A stretch of DNA of 39,920 bases from an uncultured Bacteroidota bacterium (GCA_903901345.1 CAIUQQ010000370.1:1-39920); one strand, 5' to 3'; shown: positions 1-8,931, counted from the stretch's first letter. Program-made: numbers and translations. The notes: generated from the letters alone by a model not told the origin.

Positions 1-1098
1 ATGACGAGAACTCAATAAAAAATTTGAATCATTGTCTATTTCAATTGCATTTGAATGCACATAATCAATATTGCTAGCAAGTAAATCAACTCCTTTAGCC
101 GCTGTTACTGGCAAATAATCCAATGTTTTCCATTCAAAAATCACGTTATTATCTTTATCTATTTCTTGAATAATATTACCTAAAACAATTGCGTTTGTTA
201 AACCACCAACCACACTGTCTAGCATATTAATTGTTGCAAACTCGTAGGCCATAACAACATAATTTTGTGTGTTTTTGTTATATTGAATATCATGATTATC
301 TGTTATGTAACCATTCCCAGCTTCAATTTTTTTAATAAAATTAAAGTTTGAATCCAATAGAACATAACTTTTTGAATTAGTATTAAAATAACTAAAAGTT
401 GTTTCGTTTAATTTTTTAAAATCCAATACACTTCCATTTGTTAATTTTTCAAAAACAATTTCACCGTTACCATTTAATATTAATAACCTGTTTTGGTCAC
501 TAGGATTAACAGTAATGGTTGAAATAAAATAATACCCAGTAGCTTTTCCATTATTTGCAATAATATTTACTGCGTTCTGGTTTTTAAAAATATTAATTAA
601 GTTTTTTGTAGTATCTAAACTTGTGACAGATTTTTTATTATCAGTATTTATATATTCAGGAAATTCATCAGAAAACTTTATTGTTTTAATTCCATTGTTA
701 TCACTAATGGTGTAAAACCAAAAACTGAAACCACTTATAGATGAAGAGTTAGTATATTTTAAATTACTATCAACATCTACTTTTACTTTCACATTGTTTG
801 TAAATGGATTTATTGGATTTAAAATTATTGTTTTTAAATCGGCAGGAAAAATAATGCTGTAAGGAACGGGTATATTATTGTCTAATATTATAATATTTGA
901 TTTTATTGCTAAAGTATCTTTACTAATTGTATCATTAAATTTTAGTAATATATTAGTATTGGTACTATTATAAAAACTATTATGTTTAGGTATTGAATAA
1001 ACTACATCATTACTAAATACAGTTTGAGCGTAAATACCTTTGCATATTGTAATGATAAATAATAAGGGTATTATTTTCAAAAAAAATTCAGATTTCAT
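1..1098 (-). CDS. Arylsulfotransferase (ASST)-like exported protein, 3' end cut by window edge
   Basis: The reading frame is open from ATG at 1098 to the left edge, giving 366 codons without a stop, so the C-terminus is missing. The N-terminus is a signal peptide (MKSEFFLKIIPLLFIITICK, then GIYAQ), so the protein is exported. Residues about 30-140 look like a bacterial Ig-like segment. From about residue 145 it resembles the beta-propeller of arylsulfotransferase-family proteins: NHDIQYNKNTQNYVVMAYE, then IQEIDKDNNVIFEW, then HSNAIEIDNDSNFLLSSRH at the edge. Family members transfer sulfate between phenolic compounds or are non-catalytic propellers. The HSN...D.D..LLSSRH pattern is typical of the family. 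In Bacteroidota such proteins often carry a T9SS sorting domain, but that part would lie outside the window. The propeller fold call is fairly secure; enzymatic activity is inference. Confidence 0.6.
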   Translation of the reverse strand, partial: MKSEFFLKIIPLLFIITICKGIYAQTVFSNDVVYSIPKHNSFYNSTNTNILLKFNDTISKDTLAIKSNIIILDNNIPVPYSIIFPADLKTIILNPINPFTNNVKVKVDVDSNLKYTNSSSISGFSFWFYTISDNNGIKTIKFSDEFPEYINTDNKKSVTSLDTTKNLINIFKNQNAVNIIANNGKATGYYFISTITVNPSDQNRLLILNGNGEIVFEKLTNGSVLDFKKLNETTFSYFNTNSKSYVLLDSNFNFIKKIEAGNGYITDNHDIQYNKNTQNYVVMAYEFATINMLDSVVGGLTNAIVLGNIIQEIDKDNNVIFEWKTLDYLPVTAAKGVDLLASNIDYVHSNAIEIDNDSNFLLSSRH

Positions 1099-1336
1099 AA
1101 TTATAATTTCTTCGAATTTCAACTTATAAAAACTTATTTTCTTCTTAATTAAAGTAATTCTAATTATTTGGCAAAACATAAAATTCTATCTGTTTGTTTT
1201 ATAGCACAATAGACAACAAATGAATAAAATCATTGCTAAATATTTTACAAATCTAACACAGAAAACATACCGTTTTCGTGATTTAGTAATTTTACAAACC
1301 ACATTTTTGAATAATTATTTAATCGTTTTATGGTTT

Positions 1337-1699
1337 CTAACTCTCCAATCTTTTCACCAACATATACATATTGCCTTCTAAAGGTAGATAGCCATATTCG
1401 TAACAAAACACATAGATAGCACCTGCTTTGGTGGTGTAAGTGTGGGTTTGGTAACTAAAATTATATCCTTTTTCTTGTAGTTTTTTTAAAGTAACTTTTG
1501 TTTTCCCCTCTTCTACTGGAATCAAACTTTCTAGTATTCTTCGGTTTTTGCGCAGCACGTTATTGATGGTTTTCATCAAAGCACTAGTATCGCTATTGAG
1601 TCTATTATTATAGTTACTCCGGCAGGCATCGTCACAAAACTTTTTGTCGATTCTGCCTTTTATTATTTCGCCACAACTGGCACATGTTTTAGTTTCCAT
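1337..1699 (-). CDS. Small zinc-ribbon protein of unknown function
   Basis: A 120-residue protein with an N-terminal treble-clef or zinc-ribbon motif: CASC at residues 6-9 and CDDAC at 22-26 (CxxC...CxxxC), followed by RSNYNNR. This resembles the short zinc-ribbon domains (DUF2116-like) seen on small Bacteroidota proteins. Residues 45-120 are basic and mixed alpha/beta (KVTLKKLQEKGYNFSYQTHT), with no motif I can name. The four cysteines probably bind one zinc ion; a nucleic-acid or protein-binding role is inference. It lies 8 bases downstream of the frameshifted GldL-like reading frame on the same strand, so the two were probably cotranscribed. The only ATG near the motif gives the start used here. 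Confidence 0.6.
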   Translation of the reverse strand: METKTCASCGEIIKGRIDKKFCDDACRSNYNNRLNSDTSALMKTINNVLRKNRRILESLIPVEEGKTKVTLKKLQEKGYNFSYQTHTYTTKAGAIYVFCYEYGYLPLEGNMYMLVKRLES

Positions 1700-1707
1700 A
1701 ATAATAA

Positions 1708-1912
1708 TTAATCATTTTGAATTTTTAATTTAGCTTCTAATTCCTTATTTATATTTTTAAGTTTTTTAATTATCCAACTTTTATAAATGGTATCAAAAAA
1801 AAAAGCCTAGCAATAATAATTGGTTGGCATAAGGAAAATGCATAATTTTTAAAATGGCTCCTGTTATTATTACTAGGGCGCATAATGTTGAAATAAGATT
1901 CTCGTTTTTCAT
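1708..1912 (-). pseudogene. GldL-like small membrane protein, frameshifted in a run of ten A (T on coding strand)
   Basis: From ATG at 1912 the frame reads MKNENLISTLCALVIITGAI, then LKIMHFPYANQLLLLGFFF, then TGA. The stop comes directly from a 10-base homopolymer (A10 on the + strand, 1795-1804). With one base fewer the frame continues DTIYKSWIIKKLKNINKELE to a TAA at 1708, giving about 67 residues. The segment LKIMHFPYANQLLLLG matches the conserved 'ILKIMHWPGA..LL' transmembrane signature of GldL-type proteins, which form part of the proton-driven T9SS/gliding motor with GldM. At this size it is a small relative, not GldL itself (about 200 residues or more). It could be a pseudogene, a sequencing error, or a slippage-controlled gene. 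Confidence 0.5.
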
Positions 1913-1994
1913 GTTTTAAAGTTATAGCTTGAGTGTATAATTATTTGGTTGTATTCTTTACTAAATCAATTATTTACTTCCGCAATATAAAAAA

Positions 1995-2021
1995 TATTTA
2001 CCGATTGCAAACGGGTAAATA
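1995..2021. promoter_or_regulatory. Inverted repeat in the ssb upstream region, possible operator
   Basis: TATTTACC at 1995-2002 and GGTAAATA at 2014-2021 are perfect 8-base inverted arms separated by 11 bases. They lie about 150 bases before ssb in a patch (2000-2095) with more G and C than the surrounding intergenic DNA. A dyad of this spacing could bind a dimeric regulator. Nothing identifies the protein, and chance is not excluded in AT-rich DNA. Confidence 0.25.
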
Positions 2022-2166
2022 CGGTTATTATCGGAACTAAATGGATAATATACGAATCGGGTTATGAAGCCGCCACATCTTTGCAGTGTTGAATTACAAA
2101 AACAATTGAAATGTAATGCCAACAAAAAGATTTATTTATATTATTTAAAAACAAAAAACAACACGT

Positions 2167-2508
2167 ATGAACAATTTAAAAAACAGCATTCGCCTAATTG
2201 GAAACTTAGGCCAAAATCCAGAAGTAAAAGAAACTACTAACGGAAAAAAATTAGCAAAATTCAGTGTAGCTACTAATGAAAGTTACCGCGATGAGAGTGG
2301 TAAAGAAGTAAAAGAAACCATGTGGCATAACCTTATAGTTTGGGGCAAGCAAGCTGAAAATGTAGAAAAATATTTAAAAAAAGGAAGTGAAGTGGCCGTT
2401 GAAGGCAAACTGAGTAACCGCAATTACACTGATAAAGAAGGCGTAAAACGTTATGTAACTGAAATAGTTGTAAACGAATTCATGTTACTTGGAGGAAAAG
2501 CTGACTAG
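2167..2508 (+). CDS. ssb: Single-stranded DNA-binding protein, short form
   Basis: A 113-residue protein with one OB fold: N-terminal MNNLKNSIRLIGNLGQNPEV, then AKFSVATNESYRDESGKEV, then the Ssb signature TMWHNLIVWGKQAENVEKYL and KGSEVAVEGKLSNRNYTDKEG. Ssb coats single-stranded DNA during replication, repair and recombination. The protein stops at LLGGKAD, directly after the OB fold. It lacks the flexible linker and the acidic C-terminal tip (DDDIPF type) through which housekeeping Ssb recruits partner proteins. It may therefore be a second, specialised Ssb, with the full-length one elsewhere. The gene stands alone, with its own leader and a terminator-like hairpin downstream. Confidence 0.92.
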   Translation: MNNLKNSIRLIGNLGQNPEVKETTNGKKLAKFSVATNESYRDESGKEVKETMWHNLIVWGKQAENVEKYLKKGSEVAVEGKLSNRNYTDKEGVKRYVTEIVVNEFMLLGGKAD

Positions 2509-2533
2509 TTTTTTAAAACCATTTTTGATTATC

Positions 2534-2576
2534 AAAAGGCCATTTTTGTTGCTATTGCAATGGAAGTGGCTTTTTT
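2534..2576 (+). terminator. Probable rho-independent terminator after ssb
   Basis: AAAAGGCCA (2534-2542) can pair with TGGC plus the T run at 2567-2576, with a single bulged G. CCATT (2540-2544) and AATGG (2559-2563) offer an alternative inner stem. The structure ends in TTTTTT and sits 26 bases after the ssb stop. Confidence 0.5.
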
Positions 2577-2686
2577 ATTTATTAGAAAATTAATTTACAA
2601 TAACATAAAACATGTTTCAAAATCATGATTCAATTAATTCAATTTTTATTTTATAATTGCATGAATAAATTAAAATCAAAAAAAAT

Positions 2687-3697
2687 ATGAAAATAATAGT
2701 TCCAATGGCTGGCATGGGAAAGAGAATGAGACCTCATACATTAACCACACCAAAACCTTTAGTACCTGTAGCTGGCAAACCTATTGTTCAAAAATTAATA
2801 GAAGACTTAGAAAAAGTTTGTGGTAAAGGAATAGAAGAAGTAGCTTTTATTATAGGACCAAGTTTTGGAAAAGCTGTGGAAAAAGATTTGATAGCAATAG
2901 CCGAAAAATTAGGTACAAAAGGCAGCATTTATTACCAACATGAAGCTTTAGGAACTGCGCATGCTATAATGTGTGCAAAGGAAAGTTTGGATGGAAATGT
3001 ATTAGTAGTTTTTGCCGATACTTTATTTAAAGCTGATTTTGTATTAGACAGAAGCAAAGAAGGAATTATTTGGGTTCAAAAAGTAGAAGATCCTCGCCCG
3101 TTTGGTGTGGTAAAAGTAAATGCTGATAATGTAATTACTGATTTTGTTGAAAAGCCCGAAAAATTTGTGTCGGACTTAGCCATTATTGGTATTTATTACT
3201 TTAAAGATGGTGCTTACTTGCGTTCGGAATTACAGTATTTGTTAGATAATAATATTACTGAAAAAGGCGAATTCCAATTAACAAATGCTTTGGAAAACAT
3301 GAAAGCTAAAGGTACGCAATTTGAACCAGGAAAAGTTACTGAGTGGTTAGATTGTGGTAACAAAAACTCTACTGTTTTTACCAATGGTCGCATACTTTCA
3401 TACATGCATAACGACAATGAAAACATGGTTCACGAATCGATTCAAATGGATGGTTCAGTAATAATTCAACCAAGTTATATTGGTAAAAATGTAAAACTAA
3501 ATCGCAGTGTAGTTGGTCCATTTGCTAGTATTGGCGATGGTTGTAATATTCAAAACTCAGTAGTCAGTAATTGTATAATTCAAACTAATACTAAGTTGGT
3601 AAATGCTGTAATTGATAATGCTATGATTGGGAATAGTGTAGAATACCATGGCGAAGCTAAAGATTTAAGCATTGGCGATTTTACAACTGTATTATAG
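2687..3697 (+). CDS. Sugar-phosphate nucleotidyltransferase (glucose-1-phosphate thymidylyltransferase type)
   Basis: A 336-residue enzyme of the NTP_transferase family, which joins a sugar-1-phosphate to NTP to give an NDP-sugar for cell-surface polysaccharides. The N-terminal Rossmann-like domain (about 1-235) has the nucleotide-binding loop MAGMGKRMRPHTLTTPKPL (residues 7-25, with the catalytic Arg and Lys), the metal-binding aspartate in VVFADTLF (D111), VEKPEKF and EWLDCGNK. Residues about 250-336 form a left-handed beta-helix tail of hexapeptide repeats (IIQPSYIGKNVKLNRSVVGP), as in RmlA-like/UDP-sugar pyrophosphorylases. Nucleotide and sugar specificity cannot be read from the sequence; dTTP or UTP with glucose-1-phosphate is a guess from overall resemblance. 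It is monocistronic: a 178-base leader, then a strong terminator at 3723. Confidence 0.85.
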   Translation: MKIIVPMAGMGKRMRPHTLTTPKPLVPVAGKPIVQKLIEDLEKVCGKGIEEVAFIIGPSFGKAVEKDLIAIAEKLGTKGSIYYQHEALGTAHAIMCAKESLDGNVLVVFADTLFKADFVLDRSKEGIIWVQKVEDPRPFGVVKVNADNVITDFVEKPEKFVSDLAIIGIYYFKDGAYLRSELQYLLDNNITEKGEFQLTNALENMKAKGTQFEPGKVTEWLDCGNKNSTVFTNGRILSYMHNDNENMVHESIQMDGSVIIQPSYIGKNVKLNRSVVGPFASIGDGCNIQNSVVSNCIIQTNTKLVNAVIDNAMIGNSVEYHGEAKDLSIGDFTTVL

Positions 3698-3722
3698 TTG
3701 TAGGTTGTTATAAAATATTTTT

Positions 3723-3756
3723 AAAAAGCTGCTCTTCTCAGAGCAGCTTTTTTTTT
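3723..3756 (+). terminator. Strong rho-independent terminator
   Basis: A perfect 13-base stem (AAAAAGCTGCTCT at 3723-3735, AGAGCAGCTTTTT at 3740-3752) with a 4-base TCTC loop runs into nine consecutive T. It closes the nucleotidyltransferase transcript. Confidence 0.9.
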
Positions 3757-4112
3757 ATTCATTTATTGCTCAGTAATAATGCAGAAACATATAATTGAAA
3801 TTTTATTTATACAAAATATACTTTTGGGAGTTGTAATTACTGTTTTCTAACTTATTTATTTTACAAAAAAATATTTTTAAATGATACTTACCTATAAATA
3901 AAAAAATCATTTATTCATTAGCATTTATATAATAAAAAAATAGTGGAATGTGTAATTAAAAAGCAGTGTTTTTAAATAATTAAATCCTTTAAAAAAAAAT
4001 TTAACAATAACTAAATCCAATTGTTTTAAAAATGATTTAATTCTTTTTAGCTTAAAATATTGTATTAAAGCTTTAAAAAAAATTATATTTGTTTTTAATA
4101 TAAAACATTGCT
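3757..4112. other. AT-rich intergenic region with a candidate promoter
   Basis: About 355 bases of very AT-rich DNA with several A and T runs and no credible reading frame (longest ATG frame I followed is 23 codons). TATATTTG at 4084-4091 exactly fits the Bacteroidota -7 element TAnnTTTG, with ATTG at 4059-4062 near the expected -33 position (21-base spacing instead of 19). This probably drives the gene at 4113. Confidence 0.4.
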
Positions 4113-4826
4113 ATGATATTCCAATTTTTAGAAAACCCCTTCGTTTTAAGGCGACTTAACAACCAAAAATTCAATTCATTTGCTAATCAACATTTGAGTA
4201 ATTTACATGCTAATAATATTGATGGGAGTTTAACTACATTAATTGATTTATTAATTAGAACTATTTCAGTTTATGAACCTTGGTTAAATAAGCAGGATAA
4301 TGGAGAATCTAATCAAAAATCAAATTCTGAGAGTTTGGATGATATTGTTCGAAGTTTTGAGATGTTTATGCAAGAAATGTGGGTGGAGATAAGTTACAAA
4401 TTTGCTAAAAATAGCCCAGATGTATATGCCCTTTGTTTCCCAAAAGGCAAATCTGAATATTCCAATATAAATAGTGCAAATGCCATTATTTTGCTAAATA
4501 GAGTTGCCGATTTTTGTATAATATATAAAACATCATTACCACGAGGCATGAGTATGGAAGCAAGTGATTATTTGTTAAAATATATTACCGAACTTGGAAA
4601 AAAAAGTGAAATAAAAGACAATGTAAATGATGATAGTATTGAAGGTAAAGTATTAAGAATTGCGGTGTCTAAAGTAATGAAAATTGTTTTTCTGTACCTA
4701 ATAATTAAACACCAAGATAATGAAGAAGAAGTGTTAAAATATTACGATGCTGAAATTATAGATTATTATAAGCAAATGTATGAAAATGGGCATTTAGCTA
4801 CTCCATCAATTATTCCAATAATATAA
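4113..4826 (+). CDS. Protein of unknown function, mostly alpha-helical
   Basis: A 237-residue protein I do not recognise. It has no signal peptide. Residues 1-75 are helix-like; 75-90 are polar and probably a linker (NKQDNGESNQKSNSESLDD). The rest is helical with a hydrophobic stretch near 190-205 (VMKIVFLYLIIK) that is too short and interrupted to be a confident membrane span. It is monocistronic, with its own promoter-like element at 4059-4091 and a hairpin terminator at 4839. Base composition matches the surroundings. Its neighbour on the other side is the convergent histidine kinase gene, which gives no functional hint. Confidence 0.7.
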   Translation: MIFQFLENPFVLRRLNNQKFNSFANQHLSNLHANNIDGSLTTLIDLLIRTISVYEPWLNKQDNGESNQKSNSESLDDIVRSFEMFMQEMWVEISYKFAKNSPDVYALCFPKGKSEYSNINSANAIILLNRVADFCIIYKTSLPRGMSMEASDYLLKYITELGKKSEIKDNVNDDSIEGKVLRIAVSKVMKIVFLYLIIKHQDNEEEVLKYYDAEIIDYYKQMYENGHLATPSIIPII

Positions 4827-4838
4827 TAAATTTAAAAG

Positions 4839-4872
4839 ATAAGCTGCACTGAGAAGAGCAGCTTATTTTTTA
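4839..4872. terminator. Terminator between convergent genes
   Basis: ATAAGCTGC (4839-4847) pairs perfectly with GCAGCTTAT (4858-4866), with a 10-base loop and a T-rich tail (4863-4870) on the + strand. It lies between the + gene ending at 4826 and the - gene ending at 4892; it mainly fits termination of the + gene. The stem core AGCTGC is shared with the terminator at 3723. Confidence 0.7.
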
Positions 4873-4891
4873 TGAAATCATTGCCAATACC

Positions 4892-7651
4892 CTAAAATTC
4901 AATTGGCCAAGAGAAAAAGAATTTTGCACCCAACCCAATTTCCGATTCAATCCAAACTTGACCACCATTGTCTTCCACTATTTTTTTTACAATGGCTAAA
5001 CCCACACCAGTGCTTTCGTAGGTATCTCGGCTTTGTAAAGTTTGAAATATTACAAACACTTTATCATGAAATTGCTTCTCAATTCCGTTACCATTATCGG
5101 CAACACAAAACTCATACATTCCATTATTAATTTTAAAGCTTACTATTATAGTTGGCTCAGGATTCTTGTTATATTTTAAACCATTGCTTATATAATTAGT
5201 AAATATTTGTTCAAATGAAATACGTTCAGCAGTTAACGTTGGTAAATTAGCAGGAATTATAATTTTAAACTTTTCATCGGGGCCTAATGCCTCAACCAAT
5301 TCGTCTAACATTGGTTTCAAATCAAAGATTTCTACTGCTTGTTTAATCCTACCAGCGCGCGAATATTCTAAAATTCCATTTATAAGTAATTCCATTCGTT
5401 TTATCCTGCCTCGCATCATATCGAAACTGTCTTTTATTTCACCTTTAATTAAATCACCAAGGTCTTCTTCTATCCATAGTGAAAGGTTATTTATACCACG
5501 TAAAGGAGCTTTTAAATCGTGAGAAACAATGTAAGCAAATTGATCTAATTCTTTGTTTTTCATTTCAAGAACTTCAGAATACTCTTTTAATTGTCTTTCG
5601 GCTTCCTTCTCTTTGGTTATATCTTGAAATATGCCTCTTAAGCCTATTACTTTATTGTTATCAATAACGGGAACACCTTTAGTTCTTATTTCTACTAAAT
5701 TTCCTTTGGCAGTTTTAATTTTTGCTTCTAATTCAAATTCTTCCATATTATTTATGGCAACTTTAAATTTTTCTACCACTAAACTTCTGGTCTCATCTGT
5801 ATAAAAATCGTAAGAAGTAGCAATGGTAGGTTCATAGTTAAACGGCAATTCATGTATAACAAACATTTCGTTGGTCCAAGTAATACTTCTTGTTTCTCTA
5901 TCTATTTCCCAACCACCAACTTTGGCTATATGCTGTGCTTCTTCAAGTTCACCCTGAGCTTTAAGTATTTTTATTTCAGCTAGTTTTCTATCAGTAATGT
6001 CAAGTCCAAAACCAATGATATTTTCCACTTCATTATTTTTATTTAAAACAGGAAACATTCGTCTTAGCATCCATATTTTTTCTCCTTTTTCATTGGTAAC
6101 CGACTCTTCAAACTCGTATTGAACTTTGGCCTCAAAAACATCATTAAAAAGTTTTCTTCTTTGATCGGCTAATGCTTTTGGTCTATTTCTATATTCACAG
6201 TAATCATAATCATCTTTTCCAATTAACCATGCCCTTAACTCATCGTTTTTTATACTTAGCGGATTAATGAAAAGATATTTGTGTTGCTTATCAAAAACCA
6301 CAATATCAGCAGGAATTTTATTTAATACCTTTTCATAAAATATTTTTAATTTTTCTACTTCTTCTTGAGCTTTTTTTCGTTCAGTAATATCGCGAGAGTT
6401 TATTACTATTCCATTTATTCCCTTAATATCTAATAAATTATTTCCAATGGATTCAATATAAACCCAGTTTCCATTTTGATGTTTAAATCTAAATTCTATT
6501 GCTTCAGTTACGCCACCTACAGACAAGGTATTTCCAAATACTTTACTTACTAATTCAAAATCATTAGGGTGTATAAAATCAAAAAAGTTTTTACCAATTA
6601 GGTCATTTTCCTTATATCCAAAAATGCGGAAGAATGAAGGGCTTCCATATACTGTAGTGTAGTCGGGTTTTAAAATAGTAATAATATCACTTGAGTTTTG
6701 AGCTAACGACCTAAACCTAGTTTCACTTTCTTGTAATTTTGTTTCTGCTAATTTTTTATCTGTTATATCTACTAAGAACTTAATAATATGTTTAACCTTT
6801 TGATTTTCGTCTAAAACAGGATTATAGTTGCCAATAATCCAAATATAATCACCATTTTTCTTAACTCTTTTATATTCTCCACTAATAATTTTTCCTTTTC
6901 CTATTTCCGCCCAAAAATCATTATAATTCTCCTCTCCTTCTTCAATAAATATTGAATGTTTTTTACCAATAATTTCTTCTTTTTTATACCCAACTAAATC
7001 TAAAAAAAGTTGATTTGCCTCAGTAATTACACCTTCAGGAGTAAATTCAATACTTGCTGTAGTTCTGTTAATTGCAGCTAATATCTCTGCTAAATTTTTT
7101 TCGCTTTGAATTAACTTTTCTTCAGCTATTTTTTTTTCAGAAATATCAAACCTAATAGCAACAAATTGATAAGCAATTCCATAATAATTAATTAATGGTA
7201 TTATGTTTGTATTTGTCCAATAAAAACTTCCATCCTTTTTTTTGTTTTTAATTTGTCCTTGCCAAACTTTACCACTTTTTATTGTATTCCACATTTTCTC
7301 ATAAAAACTTTGAGAATGATGACCAGAACTTACAATATTATGATTTGAACCTACTAATTCAGCTAAAGAATAGCCCGATATATTACTAAAATTTTGATTT
7401 GCCCTTATTATTGTTCCATTTGTATCTGTAACTGAAACAATGGCCGCGGTATCAACAGCCGATTGAAAATCAGAAAGTTCTTTAAACGATTCTTTAGAAC
7501 TTAATTCAAGAGTTCTCTCCAGTTGATTAAAATCGTTTTGAAATGATTGATAAGAGGAATCTATTAACTCAATAAAAGATAGTACATCATCCGAAAACTT
7601 CGGATGATCTCCAAATAATTTATTAATCTGTCGTTTTAGTAATCTATGCAT
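4892..7651 (-). CDS. Cytoplasmic multi-PAS sensor histidine kinase
   Basis: A 919-residue kinase with no transmembrane segment. Residues 1-60 are a helical cap starting MHRLLKRQINKLFGD, typical of a group of soluble PAS kinases. Five PAS/PAC units follow at about 62-178, 185-305, 310-430, 437-560 and 570-685, each ending in an xDIT/S-x-K/R signature (FVDITDKKLAE, SRDITERKKA, GLDITDRKLAE). The dimerisation domain has the phospho-acceptor H-box VSHDLKAPLRGI (about 710). The ATPase domain has the N-box NYISNGLKYNK, the G1 box VADNGNGI and the G2 box GVGLAIVKKIVEDNGG. No receiver domain is fused and no response regulator is adjacent, so the partner is unknown. The upstream FIST gene on the same strand (79-base gap) suggests a shared small-ligand signalling pathway. 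Possible cofactors in the PAS units (flavin, haem) cannot be told from the sequence. Confidence 0.93.
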   Translation of the reverse strand: MHRLLKRQINKLFGDHPKFSDDVLSFIELIDSSYQSFQNDFNQLERTLELSSKESFKELSDFQSAVDTAAIVSVTDTNGTIIRANQNFSNISGYSLAELVGSNHNIVSSGHHSQSFYEKMWNTIKSGKVWQGQIKNKKKDGSFYWTNTNIIPLINYYGIAYQFVAIRFDISEKKIAEEKLIQSEKNLAEILAAINRTTASIEFTPEGVITEANQLFLDLVGYKKEEIIGKKHSIFIEEGEENYNDFWAEIGKGKIISGEYKRVKKNGDYIWIIGNYNPVLDENQKVKHIIKFLVDITDKKLAETKLQESETRFRSLAQNSSDIITILKPDYTTVYGSPSFFRIFGYKENDLIGKNFFDFIHPNDFELVSKVFGNTLSVGGVTEAIEFRFKHQNGNWVYIESIGNNLLDIKGINGIVINSRDITERKKAQEEVEKLKIFYEKVLNKIPADIVVFDKQHKYLFINPLSIKNDELRAWLIGKDDYDYCEYRNRPKALADQRRKLFNDVFEAKVQYEFEESVTNEKGEKIWMLRRMFPVLNKNNEVENIIGFGLDITDRKLAEIKILKAQGELEEAQHIAKVGGWEIDRETRSITWTNEMFVIHELPFNYEPTIATSYDFYTDETRSLVVEKFKVAINNMEEFELEAKIKTAKGNLVEIRTKGVPVIDNNKVIGLRGIFQDITKEKEAERQLKEYSEVLEMKNKELDQFAYIVSHDLKAPLRGINNLSLWIEEDLGDLIKGEIKDSFDMMRGRIKRMELLINGILEYSRAGRIKQAVEIFDLKPMLDELVEALGPDEKFKIIIPANLPTLTAERISFEQIFTNYISNGLKYNKNPEPTIIVSFKINNGMYEFCVADNGNGIEKQFHDKVFVIFQTLQSRDTYESTGVGLAIVKKIVEDNGGQVWIESEIGLGAKFFFSWPIEF

Positions 7652-7730
7652 AACTTATTTAGATTTTTTTTAGTTTTGAGGATATTTGAATATCAATTTA
7701 CAAAGTAAAAAACATTTTTAATATTAAACT

Positions 7731-8870
7731 TTACATTTCCTTAAAAGTGGTAATAGACATGGTTTGATTATGAAGTTCACATATAGAATTTTTTAAAAAA
7801 GGTGAAATTTCACCATATGAATAAAAGCCACAAAGTATAGTATTATTACCTAAAACATCTCTTACACCTTCTATTTCTTCTTCAATTAATTGTTTTAAAA
7901 CTAATTTTCTGCCAACACAACTAATTAAAATAGCTAATTCAGGATTTTTATTACTTTGAATTGTGAAATTAGCCGCACCTACAGCTCCGTCAATTAATCT
8001 ATCAGCATTTGCTTTCATTAAACGCACATAAGAACCTTCGGGAATGTCGCCTGCAAATGTTAGTGACTGTGCTTCATTATTAATTGCCAAAATAGTTCTA
8101 ACTACAGGAATATCTTCTTGTTTTACTCTTAAGTTTAATGGAAATAATAGACCAGAAGCTGGTAAATCTTTTGCGTATTCTTCACCTAAAAACGATTTGT
8201 ATAAATCTAAAGCAGGTTTACCATCTAATTCAAATAGAACATTGTTTTTTGATTTGGTAACTAATCGTTCAATGCCAAAACTATCCCAACCACCAAGGGA
8301 ACCATAACCTATATTTATGTTATTTCCATAAAATCCAATTGCAGCTACTATTTTACTTTTGAAATTTGCATTTTCGGTTACAATAAATGTCTCTTTAAAA
8401 TTTGCTCCGTCACCAGCTAAGCCACCGGTAACACTAATTTGTTCAGGTAAACTAGCACGTAAACCTTTAACTAATTCCGAACCATTTACATTTAAACCAT
8501 CAGATAAGACAAAAACGTGTTTTAGTTCTTCTTTAGGCAATAAATTCATCAGTGATTCTCCAGCTTTAAAGCTATCGTTAGGGCTTAAAATCTCAATGCT
8601 TTTGTAAATTATTTTTGTTTTTTCAAATAATATTGCTGTTGCAACAATGGAATCATCGTAAACATTTGTACTAAGTATTTCCCCTGAAGTAGAGCTTCCA
8701 ATAAAAATAGCTTTGCTAAATTTATTTTTTAAATGGCTTAAATTAGCATTATTTTTAATGTTTAAAGTGGACCCAAATACTAATACTAAATTTGCATTTT
8801 CTAGCAGTTCTTCACCATTGATTAAGCTCCAACCTAATGTTTCTGTAAACTTGTATTGCGCTATTTTCAT
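7731..8870 (-). CDS. FIST domain signal-transduction protein
   Basis: A 379-residue protein with FIST_N followed by FIST_C, a sensory domain thought to bind small ligands such as amino acids. Recognisable FIST features are the strand LVLVFGS, KAIFIGSSTSGEIL (residues about 50-65), HVFVLSDGLNVNGSELVKGL, the conserved turn SVTGGLAGDG (around 147-156), VVAAIGFYG/GYGSLGGWD and, in FIST_C, NNTILCGFYSYGEISP near residue 350. It has no signal peptide and no membrane segment, so it is cytoplasmic. It lies directly upstream of the multi-PAS histidine kinase on the same strand. FIST genes are commonly found beside histidine kinases and GGDEF proteins, and a role as ligand-binding partner of that kinase is a reasonable inference. 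Confidence 0.9.
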   Translation of the reverse strand: MKIAQYKFTETLGWSLINGEELLENANLVLVFGSTLNIKNNANLSHLKNKFSKAIFIGSSTSGEILSTNVYDDSIVATAILFEKTKIIYKSIEILSPNDSFKAGESLMNLLPKEELKHVFVLSDGLNVNGSELVKGLRASLPEQISVTGGLAGDGANFKETFIVTENANFKSKIVAAIGFYGNNINIGYGSLGGWDSFGIERLVTKSKNNVLFELDGKPALDLYKSFLGEEYAKDLPASGLLFPLNLRVKQEDIPVVRTILAINNEAQSLTFAGDIPEGSYVRLMKANADRLIDGAVGAANFTIQSNKNPELAILISCVGRKLVLKQLIEEEIEGVRDVLGNNTILCGFYSYGEISPFLKNSICELHNQTMSITTFKEM

Positions 8871-8931
8871 TAGTTTTAATATTTATTTCAAATGTATATT
8901 ATTTAAAATAAATATTAAACCTAATTTTGTT

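Noticed and set aside
1256-1282. Short GAAAAC/GTTTTC hairpin downstream of the zinc-ribbon gene
   Set aside because: A 6-base stem in AT-rich DNA without a T run is too weak to call a terminator.
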